A DNA stretch of 5,597 bases from Chitinispirillales bacterium (GCA_031254445.1 JAIRUL010000128.1:1-5597), one strand, 5' to 3'; positions 1 through 4,674 are shown, numbered from the stretch's first letter. Made by a program: numbers and translations. The notes: a model not told the origin generated them from the sequence alone.

Positions 1-622
1 CTTTAAGTATCCCCACGCGGTCGCATAGGTCGTCGAGCGTTTCGAGCTGGTGCGAGCTTATTAGAACCGCGCCCCCGCGCGCCTTCGCCTCCCGCGCCAT
101 CTCCTTGAAGTGCCCGTAGGCCCTGATGTCTAAGCTTGCGGCAGGTTCGTCGAAGAAATATACGCTAGGCCACCCCAAAAACGCCCTCGCAAGCCCGCAC
201 TGCGCGCGCTCTCCGCGGGAGAGAAACTTCACCTTGCGCGCCGACGCGAATATCTCCGTCCCCCCGAAGCGCTCCTCGAAGTACCGCTCCGCCTCCGCCC
301 GCGCGACCCCCTTAGCCGCCGCGAACAGCCGCAGGTTGTCCCGCACCCCGAGGTTCCCGCAAAACCCGTCGCTCTCGAGCGCCACCCCCACCGCCCTATA
401 GTACGCGGGCTCGTGCCGCCAAGGGTCGAACCCGCCTACCGAGACGCTCCCCCCGCCCTTGCGCAAAAGCCCCAGAAGCACGCGGATAAGCGTCGTCTTC
501 CCCGCGCCGTTCAGCCCGACGAGGCCGTAAATGGTGCCCGGCTCGACCCGCAAAGAGACGTCGCTTAAAACGGCGCTCTTCCCGAAAGAGCGGCAGAGGT
601 TTTGCACGTCTATTGCGGCCAT
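1..622 (-). CDS. ABC transporter ATP-binding protein (partial, C-terminus beyond window)
   Basis: This is the nucleotide-binding subunit of an ABC transporter, which hydrolyses ATP at the inner membrane face to drive an unseen membrane partner. Translating the minus strand from the ATG at 622-620 gives 207 residues with no stop before the window edge. Motifs appear in the canonical order: Walker A GLNGAGKTT (residues 36-44), a signature-like LSRGERAQ (about 135-142, in place of LSGGQ), Walker B VYFFDEP, then a D-loop-like ASLD, and the H-loop in LISSHQLE. The DrrA/CcmA-like single-domain exporter class fits best, but the substrate is unknown. The serine replacing the first glycine of the signature is a mild variation. 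The permease is probably downstream, outside the window. No strong Shine-Dalgarno precedes the ATG. The RhuM remnant ends 33 bp upstream on the same strand. Confidence 0.93.
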   Translation of the reverse strand, partial: MAAIDVQNLCRSFGKSAVLSDVSLRVEPGTIYGLVGLNGAGKTTLIRVLLGLLRKGGGSVSVGGFDPWRHEPAYYRAVGVALESDGFCGNLGVRDNLRLFAAAKGVARAEAERYFEERFGGTEIFASARKVKFLSRGERAQCGLARAFLGWPSVYFFDEPAASLDIRAYGHFKEMAREAKARGGAVLISSHQLETLDDLCDRVGILK

Positions 623-629
623 AATGTAT

Positions 630-659
630 AAAATACTACGCGGCTATCGGGGAAGTCAA
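630..659 (-). promoter_or_regulatory. Putative promoter of the ABC ATPase gene
   Basis: On the minus strand a -35-like TTGACT lies at 659-654 and a TA-rich -10 region at 638-630 (TAGTAT with a 15-bp spacer, or TATTTT with an 18-bp spacer). The -35 overlaps the TGA stop of the RhuM remnant (658-656). The 18-bp option would start the transcript within a few bases of the ATG at 622, giving a leaderless or near-leaderless mRNA, which fits the missing Shine-Dalgarno. This comes from pattern matching only. Confidence 0.4.
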
Positions 660-1081
660 CGGGGCGCCTTGGCGGCGGGGTCGTAATCGAGCGAGGTTGC
701 GTAGATGTCGGCGATTTTCTGATAGAACCTGCGCTCGGAGAGGCGGATTTCCCGGATTTTTTCAAGCTGCCGGTCAAAGTACTCGCCGTCTAAAACCGAG
801 CCGCCGCGCTTTAGGCGCTCCGCGTCTATGGACCATCCCTGGATGGTGTAGTCTTTGACTATTTGGTTTGCCCACTTGCGGAACTGCACGGCGCGTTCGT
901 TGTTCACCTTGAAGCCGATGGCGACAATGGCTTGGAGGTTGTAGTGATCCACATCCCTTGAAACCGTCCGGCCGCCTTCGTTTTGAACTATTAAGTATTT
1001 CTTAATAGTTGCGGTTCGATCTAGCTCGTTGTCATCAAAGACCTTTCTAAAACAGCTTTTGCCAACGAAAAACCACCACAA
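656..1081 (-). pseudogene. RhuM-family protein remnant, truncated at both ends
   Basis: The 141-codon frame matches the middle of the RhuM family (named after Salmonella SPI-3 rhuM; biochemical function not established). Recognisable blocks are a KVFDDNELD-type stretch, DVDHYNLQAIVAIGFKVNN, VQFRKWANQIVKDYTIQGW, DAERLKRGG and the hallmark SERRFYQKIADIYATSLDYD. Family members are usually about 330 residues or more. Here the N-terminal helix-turn-helix-like part before FRKVFDD is missing, and the frame stops just after DYDPAAKAPR, where intact members continue into a long C-terminal region. The only start available is a TTG at 1081-1079 in a repeat array, and the first ten codons come from repeat DNA. 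The frame upstream stays open to a TAA at 1114-1112. Codons such as ATT, TTA and AAT are commoner than in the neighbouring genes, which hints at separate ancestry. It is most likely a decayed fragment, although a short expressed protein is not excluded. Confidence 0.75.
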
Positions 1082-1137
1082 TACGCATCTTTTGCCAACG
1101 AAAAAACATTGTTACACCAATGTTTTGCCAACGAAAA
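1057..1137. repeat. Iteron-like array: three 15-bp direct repeats at 33-bp period
   Basis: The core TTTTGCCAACGAAAA occurs at 1057-1071, 1090-1104 and 1123-1137, with identical copies spaced by exactly 33 bp and separated by two unlike 18-bp spacers. On the minus strand the core reads TTTTCGTTGGCAAAA. Because 33 is a multiple of three, every reading frame through the array repeats an 11-residue pattern, and because it is close to three helical turns, all copies face roughly the same side of the helix. Homology to RhuM begins right at the array's left edge. Three copies with 15-bp repeats are too short for CRISPR. The role is unknown; protein-binding iterons or a dispersed repeat element are both possible. 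Confidence 0.85.
1103..1126. repeat. Inverted repeat within the 33-bp array
   Basis: AAAACATTG (1103-1111) and CAATGTTTT (1118-1126) form a perfect 9-bp stem around the 6-base loop TTACAC, spanning the second spacer and the edges of repeat copies 2 and 3. Read on the minus strand, the stem is followed by a run of T, so it could act as a weak terminator or attenuator for transcription moving left toward the RhuM remnant. The stem has only two G-C pairs. Confidence 0.55.
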
Positions 1138-1160
1138 TCACAAAAACCTTGCATTTTCGT
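1131..1160. repeat. Inverted repeat at right flank of the array
   Basis: ACGAAAAT (1131-1138) and ATTTTCGT (1153-1160) are exact reverse complements around a 14-base loop. The left arm is the end of repeat copy 3, so the right arm amounts to an inverted partial copy of the repeat. It overlaps the -35 candidate of the divergent promoter region. Confidence 0.5.
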
Positions 1161-1180
1161 CCCCAATGAGGTATATTATA
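1149..1180 (+). promoter_or_regulatory. Putative promoter of the AAA/DUF4143 gene, possibly bidirectional
   Basis: TTGCAT (1149-1154), a 17-bp spacer and TATATT (1172-1177) form a sigma-70-like promoter on the plus strand. It predicts a start near 1184 and a leader of about 55 bases before the ATG at 1240. The same TA-rich stretch reads TATAAT on the minus strand (1180-1175), with only a weak -35 (TTACGA at 1204-1199, 18-bp spacer), so the core may also fire leftward across the repeat array. The plus-strand promoter lies downstream of the longer ATG at 1120, which argues against that start. Confidence 0.5.
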
Positions 1181-1239
1181 GGTATCGCCCCCGAATCATC
1201 GTAAAGCAGCCGCCAAAGCTGCGGAAAGGGCTTTGGAAA

Positions 1240-2559
1240 ATGCACCGATTGGCGCTTTCGGCGTTGTCCGGTTGGAAGTCTAGGCCGTCGCGCAAGCCGC
1301 TCATTATCAGCGGGGCGCGGCAGGTGGGCAAGACGTGGCTTATGCGGGAGTTTGGGCGCTTGCGGTACAAAAGCGTCGCCTACATATGGTTCGAGAAGAA
1401 TTCTAGGATGCGCGAACTGTTTTCCGGCGACATGGACGTCGGCAGGATTTTGGCGGGGCTTGAGCTTGAGGCCGGGTGCCGGATCAGTCCGGGGGAGACG
1501 CTAATTGCCTTCGACGAGATTCAGGATTGCCCAAACGCGCTGGCCTCGCTCAAGTACTTTAACGAGCGCGCGCCCGAACACGACATCCTCGCCGCCGGCA
1601 GCATGCTCGGCCTTTCGCTGCATCCGGGCGAATCGTTTCCGGTGGGGAAGGTTGAGTTTCTGAACCTATACCCGCTATGTTTTTCGGAGTTCCTCACGGC
1701 GATTGGCGAGGAGGAATTGTGCGCGTTGGTAAAGAGATTGGATTGGGGGCTTGTGAGGGTGTTTCGTGACAAGTTGGCGCATTGCCTGAAAATGTACTTT
1801 TACGTCGGCGGGATGCCGGAAGCCGTGAGGGAATTTTCTAGCGGCCGCGACTTCACCATAGCGCGGAAGGTACAAAACGACATCCTGAACTCCTACCAGC
1901 AGGATTTCTCGAAGCACATCCCTATAAGCCACCTGCAAAAGGTACGGCAGCTGTGGGCGTCTATCCCTGCGCAGCTTGCGCGGGAGAATAAGAAGTTCAT
2001 CTACAAGGAGGCGCAAAAGAACGCGACCGCGTCCACGTTCGAAATATCGCTTGAGTGGCTCTCTAGTTGCGGGCTGATACACAAAATCCCGCGCGTCTCG
2101 AAGCCCGCGCCGCCCATAATGGCCTACGCGAACACCGGCGCGTTCAAGCTCTTCCTCTGCGATGTCGGGCTATTGTCGGCGATGTCGGCGCTTGACGCTA
2201 GGGTAATACTAGAGGGCGACGCGCTCTTCAAAGAGTTTAAGGGCGCGCTAACGGAGCAATACGTTTGCCAAGAGGCGAAGCTCTTAGAAAACTCCGAGAC
2301 CGCGTACTGGGCGAACGACGGCGCGACGGCGGAGGTAGACTTCGTGCTGCAAATCGGCAGCCGCATAATCCCCGTGGAGGCCAAGGCCGCCACGAACCTA
2401 AAGGCGAAGAGCCTATCGGTCTACCGAGAAAAATTTAGCCCCGAGGCGGAGGTGCGGACATCGCTTGCCGATTACAAGAAGACGGGGCGGTTGTTTGATA
2501 TCCCGCTGTATGCGTTTGGCGAGCTTGCGGGGGTTGTTGCGGAAGGGTTGCCTATATGA
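1240..2559 (+). CDS. AAA_14 / DUF4143 family ATPase
   Basis: The 439-residue product belongs to the AAA_14 + DUF4143 family, common in anaerobes and archaea and mostly of unknown cellular role. Visible features are a typical N-terminus (ALSGWKSRPSRKPLIISG), Walker A GARQVGKT (25-32), Walker B LIAFDEIQ (88-95), a sensor-1-like ILAAGSMLG (116-124) and the family stretch YPLCFSEFL. After a winged-helix-like middle comes a PD-(D/E)XK-like C-terminal fold with E339, D367 in AEVDFVL, and E380/K382 in IPVEAKA. The active-site pattern is therefore present, but nuclease activity is not established for most members. The ATG at 1240 is preferred over the one at 1120: the family N-terminus begins there, GGAAAGG lies upstream (1223-1229), the best promoter sits between the two ATGs, and the 40 extra codons consist partly of repeat DNA. 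The gene stands alone. Its last 8 bp overlap the tail of a convergent micro-ORF, and no clear terminator follows. Confidence 0.92.
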   Translation: MHRLALSALSGWKSRPSRKPLIISGARQVGKTWLMREFGRLRYKSVAYIWFEKNSRMRELFSGDMDVGRILAGLELEAGCRISPGETLIAFDEIQDCPNALASLKYFNERAPEHDILAAGSMLGLSLHPGESFPVGKVEFLNLYPLCFSEFLTAIGEEELCALVKRLDWGLVRVFRDKLAHCLKMYFYVGGMPEAVREFSSGRDFTIARKVQNDILNSYQQDFSKHIPISHLQKVRQLWASIPAQLARENKKFIYKEAQKNATASTFEISLEWLSSCGLIHKIPRVSKPAPPIMAYANTGAFKLFLCDVGLLSAMSALDARVILEGDALFKEFKGALTEQYVCQEAKLLENSETAYWANDGATAEVDFVLQIGSRIIPVEAKAATNLKAKSLSVYREKFSPEAEVRTSLADYKKTGRLFDIPLYAFGELAGVVAEGLPI

Positions 2560-2701
2560 AAATAATTGTTGCGCAGACCGCTGGCGTTCTCAAACTCGGG
2601 ATTGCGACAGAGGGTATCATAGAACGCTGAACAGCCTCAAATCCGTCCTCGAACGTAAATTCTGCTATCCCCGTGTCCGGCAACGCGCAAGCCTTCGTCA
2701 T
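2552..2701 (-). CDS. Unrecognised 49-residue micro-ORF with strong expression signals
   Basis: The minus strand from ATG 2701-2699 to TAG 2554-2552 encodes 49 residues beginning MTKACALPDTGIAEFTFEDG and ending ATIIFI. I do not recognise a family. The signals support translation: AAGGAG (2714-2709) lies 7 bases before the ATG, and a promoter-like TTGCTG-17-TATAAT lies about 50 bases further up. The ORF is convergent with the ATPase gene and overlaps its last 8 bp. The start of the protein looks ordinary (an EFTFEDG stretch), while the end is short and hydrophobic. It could be a genuine small protein, a leader peptide, or the surviving 5' end of a longer gene cut when the ATPase gene arrived. 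Real expression is plausible; function is unknown. Confidence 0.45.
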   Translation of the reverse strand: MTKACALPDTGIAEFTFEDGFEAVQRSMIPSVAIPSLRTPAVCATIIFI

Positions 2702-2703
2702 TT

Positions 2704-2722
2704 TTGTTCTCCTTAAGAACAA
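2704..2722 (-). promoter_or_regulatory. Hairpin enclosing the micro-ORF ribosome binding site
   Basis: TTGTTCT (2704-2710) and AGAACAA (2716-2722) are exact reverse complements around five bases. In the minus-strand transcript the Shine-Dalgarno AAGGAG (2714-2709) sits in the loop and the top of the 3' arm, two bases before the ATG region begins. This could modulate ribosome access, or at DNA level be an operator (GTTC-N7-GAAC dyad). The stem is only 7 bp with two G-C pairs, so its stability is modest. Confidence 0.5.
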
Positions 2723-2735
2723 TTTATGGGGGTTC

Positions 2736-2749
2736 TGCGGAATTCCGCA
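2736..2749. promoter_or_regulatory. 14-bp perfect palindrome at predicted micro-ORF transcription start
   Basis: TGCGGAATTCCGCA is fully self-complementary. It begins where the minus-strand promoter predicts transcription to start (about 2748) and extends downstream, a usual place for a repressor operator. As RNA it could only fold with a very small loop, so a protein-binding site is the more natural reading. The cognate regulator is unknown. Confidence 0.5.
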
Positions 2750-2754
2750 TAGTA

Positions 2755-2783
2755 ATTATAGTGTCAACAAGAAACTACAGCAA
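2755..2783 (-). promoter_or_regulatory. Putative promoter of the micro-ORF
   Basis: On the minus strand TTGCTG (2783-2778), a 17-bp spacer and a perfect TATAAT (2760-2755) make a sigma-70-like promoter directed at the 49-residue ORF. The predicted leader is about 47 bases and contains both the palindrome and the RBS hairpin. A TTGACA also occurs in the spacer but is too close to the -10 to serve as a -35. Confidence 0.5.
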
Positions 2784-2800
2784 TATATAGAATATAGTAT

Positions 2801-2867
2801 AAAAAACAACATAAAAATGTATAAAAACTATACAATTATGCAAAAATACATAAAAACGGTGAAAAAA
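2801..2867. other. Phased A-tracts, predicted intrinsically curved DNA
   Basis: A-tracts are centred near 2803.5, 2815, 2825, 2835.5 (AATT), 2844, 2854 and 2864.5, a spacing of about 10.2 bp over seven tracts, which matches the helical repeat. Such phasing is known to bend DNA. The tract lies just upstream of the micro-ORF promoter and stands out sharply from GC-rich flanks. Confidence 0.65.
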
Positions 2868-2878
2868 CACTGTTTTTA
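2851..2878. terminator. Hairpin with A/T-flanked stem, possible weak bidirectional terminator
   Basis: TAAAAACGGTG (2851-2861) pairs with CACTGTTTTTA (2868-2878) around a loop of six A, with one G-U pair. The stem core CGGTG/CACTG is followed by T5 on the plus strand and by TTTTTATGTATTTTT on the minus strand. The short core makes termination weak at best, and no gene ends close by: the ATPase gene stops about 290 bp upstream. It may instead simply be part of the curved AT-rich block. Confidence 0.25.
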
Positions 2879-3094
2879 CCCATTACAGCCTCGTGACAAC
2901 GCCCCGTCGCCTGCCCCTACACCCGCCCGCCCACGGCTTGGCGGCTATTTTTTGCCGGTGTACTTGGGGCCGGCGGTGGAGCGCGCCATTAATTTTATTG
3001 GGCGCATAGGGGATGGATAGCCGCCGTCTATACCGTGCCGGCGCGGCGGCCTAACTTTTCCGAGCCGCATCATTCCTTCCCGCCCCCGCATAAT

Positions 3095-3109
3095 CTATAT
3101 TTTATATAG
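3095..3109. promoter_or_regulatory. TA-rich dyad upstream of rpoN, likely -10 region
   Basis: CTATATTTTATATAG is a perfect 6-3-6 inverted repeat in otherwise GC-rich sequence, about 40 bp before the rpoN GTG. It contains -10-like hexamers on both strands (TATATT on plus, TATAGA on minus). No good -35 exists on the plus strand at normal spacing. On the minus strand a TTGAAA lies 19 bp upstream of TATAGA. The position fits the rpoN promoter; its symmetry could also make it an operator. Confidence 0.4.
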
Positions 3110-3147
3110 GCGCGCAATTTTCAAAACACCAGCTTTCGGAGAGACCC

Positions 3148-4674
3148 GTGAACCTCGGCTTAGAACTGTCGCAGCGGCTTCAGCAGAAACTGTCATTCAA
3201 CATGATACAGTCTCTCAAGTTGCTGCAGGTGAACACGCTGCAGCTTGAGCAGCTGCTCCGCGCCGAGCTTGAGCAGAACCCGCTCTTAGAAATCGAAGAG
3301 GACATGGCGATGGACGCGGAGCCCGAAGGCTCCGAGAGCGCGGAGCAGGACGAAGATAGGGAGCGCGACGAGGCCGACGAGTACCTAAAAGAGCTCGAGG
3401 GGGGCGAGGAGAGCATCGATTGGGAGGAGTACCTTGACGAGGGGTTTGACGTGGGCGGCACCTTTAGCGAGGAGGCCGATCCGAACGAGGAGCGCTACGA
3501 GCCGGCCGCCGTCTACGAGGAGACGCTTGACGAGCGGCTCCTAGATCAGCTCTCGGAGAAGAAGATTAGCGAGCGGATAAAGCTGCTCGTTCAATTCCTC
3601 ATAAACAGCTTGGACGACGACGGCTACCTTCGGCTTACGGATAAAGACATCGCCGGGCTTACGGACGCCGCGCCGAACGAGATCGAGGAGGCTCTGAATA
3701 TTTTGCACCGGTTCGACCCCGCGGGCGTGGGCGCGCGCGACCTGCGCGAGTGCATGGCGCTGCAGCTGCGCGCCAGCGGCATGGGCGATTCCCTCGCGAT
3801 GGCGATTGTCGCGAAACACTGGGCGTTATTCGAAAAGCTGAAGATCCCGGAGATAGCGCGGCAGCTAAACGTTTCGCCGCGCGAGGTTCAGGGGGCGATA
3901 GACGTTATCAAGGCTTTAGACCCGAAGCCCGGCTACGCTTGCGGCGGCGGCAAGTCCGCCGCCATAGTCCCCGACCTAATAGTGAGGAAAGTCGACGGCA
4001 AGTTCATCGTGGCGCTCAACGACGGCTCGATCCCGTCGCTCTACATAAACAAGGCCTACGCCGACATGATAAAGCGCGGCAGCAACGCGAAGAGCGAAGT
4101 CAAGGATTACGTGCGCGAGAAGTTCAACAGCGCCACGTGGTTCATCAAGTCGATAGAGCAGCGGCGCACCACGATGCTCAAGGTCATGTACGCGATTATC
4201 GCGCGCCAGAAAATATTTTTTGAAAAGGGCCCGCCGAACCTCGCCCCGCTGAAACAGCAGGAGATAGCTGACGACATCGGCATGCACATATCGACGGTGA
4301 GCCGCGTGACGAGCAACAAGTACGCGCAGACGCCGCACGGGATTTTTGAGCTAAAATACTTCTTCACCGAGGCGATAAACAAAGAGAGGGGCGCGCGGAA
4401 GCCCAGGCAACGCGCTGCGCCGGACGCCGCCCCCGGCATTTCAAGCGGTGTAGGCGGCGCGGGCGTCGTCGTCGCCTTCGACGTTACCGCCGAGCGCATA
4501 AGGAGCAGGATTAAACAGCTCATTGGCGGCGAGGATCAAAAGAGGCCGCTCACCGACCAGAGCATAGCCGACATCCTCAAAGGCGAAAACATCCCCGCCG
4601 CGCGGCGGACGGTCGCCAAGTACAGGGAGCAGATGCGGATCCCAACAACGCGCATGCGGCAGAAGTATGAGTAG
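3148..4674 (+). CDS. rpoN: RNA polymerase sigma-54 factor
   Basis: Sigma-54 directs RNA polymerase to -24/-12 promoters and needs an AAA+ enhancer-binding activator to open them. The 508-residue product shows the family order: a glutamine/leucine-rich activator-interaction region (1-50, LSQRLQQKLSFNMIQSLKLL), a very acidic region II (about 50-120), the core-binding domain (about 120-280, with LINSLDDDGYL and RFDPAGVGARDL), the helix-turn-helix domain (about 325-405, WFIKSIEQRRTTMLKV, then HISTVSRVTSNKY) and the RpoN box ARRTVAKYRE at 485-494. Length is near the usual 470-500; the excess is partly a loose Arg/Ala/Gly-rich linker at about 412-445 between the helix-turn-helix and the RpoN box. 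The GTG start at 3148 is supported by GGAG at 3138-3141 and by the conserved N-terminus. It overlaps lipA by 8 bp. No activator gene is in view, so the regulon cannot be read from this window. Confidence 0.97.
   Translation: MNLGLELSQRLQQKLSFNMIQSLKLLQVNTLQLEQLLRAELEQNPLLEIEEDMAMDAEPEGSESAEQDEDRERDEADEYLKELEGGEESIDWEEYLDEGFDVGGTFSEEADPNEERYEPAAVYEETLDERLLDQLSEKKISERIKLLVQFLINSLDDDGYLRLTDKDIAGLTDAAPNEIEEALNILHRFDPAGVGARDLRECMALQLRASGMGDSLAMAIVAKHWALFEKLKIPEIARQLNVSPREVQGAIDVIKALDPKPGYACGGGKSAAIVPDLIVRKVDGKFIVALNDGSIPSLYINKAYADMIKRGSNAKSEVKDYVREKFNSATWFIKSIEQRRTTMLKVMYAIIARQKIFFEKGPPNLAPLKQQEIADDIGMHISTVSRVTSNKYAQTPHGIFELKYFFTEAINKERGARKPRQRAAPDAAPGISSGVGGAGVVVAFDVTAERIRSRIKQLIGGEDQKRPLTDQSIADILKGENIPAARRTVAKYREQMRIPTTRMRQKYE

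Larger units (their letters stand above)
2702..3147. other. Intergenic region between micro-ORF and rpoN
   Basis: The left half (to about 2880) is AT-rich and holds the micro-ORF control region and the curved DNA. The right half is GC-rich and carries no gene I can defend. Plus-strand frames across it have no ribosome binding site and no recognisable product. A 48-codon, very basic minus-strand frame (3091-2945) exists but is weak. A GC-rich inverted repeat, GCCGCCG (3020-3026) with CGGCGGC (3044-3050), is followed by CTAACTTTT and could be a weak plus-strand terminator. No tRNA or riboswitch fold was recognised. Confidence 0.5.

Noticed and set aside
126..401. Plus-strand 91-codon frame
   Set aside because: It is antisense to the ABC ATPase, which has all its conserved motifs in order.
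1057..1137. CRISPR array
   Set aside because: Repeats are 15 bp and spacers 18 bp with only three copies and no cas genes; too short for any known CRISPR type.
1120..1239. Forty-codon N-terminal extension of the ATPase
   Set aside because: It begins in repeat DNA, precedes the best promoter, and lies outside the family N-terminus; the start at 1240 is better supported.
2584..2627. GCGTTCT / AGAACGC inverted repeat after the ATPase gene as its terminator
   Set aside because: The arms are 30 bases apart with no T-run following, and it lies inside the micro-ORF; probably chance.
2465..2716. Plus-strand 83-codon frame past the end of the ATPase gene
   Set aside because: It starts inside the ATPase gene without a ribosome binding site and has no recognisable product.
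2704..2722. LexA (SOS) box
   Set aside because: The GTTC-N7-GAAC dyad matches neither the Gram-positive GAAC-N4-GTTC box nor the alphaproteobacterial GTTC-N7-GTTC direct repeat.
2939..2956. Sigma-54 (-24/-12) promoter before rpoN
   Set aside because: TTGGC and TTTTGC elements are present, but the GG-to-GC spacing is 12 or 9 bases instead of the required 10.
2673..3020. Plus-strand 115-codon frame across the AT-rich region
   Set aside because: It crosses the micro-ORF control region and the curved DNA, its composition changes with the local base content, and it lacks a ribosome binding site.
3750..4223. Long alternative frames inside rpoN on both strands
   Set aside because: They are shadows of GC-rich coding sequence; the rpoN frame carries all family motifs through this stretch.
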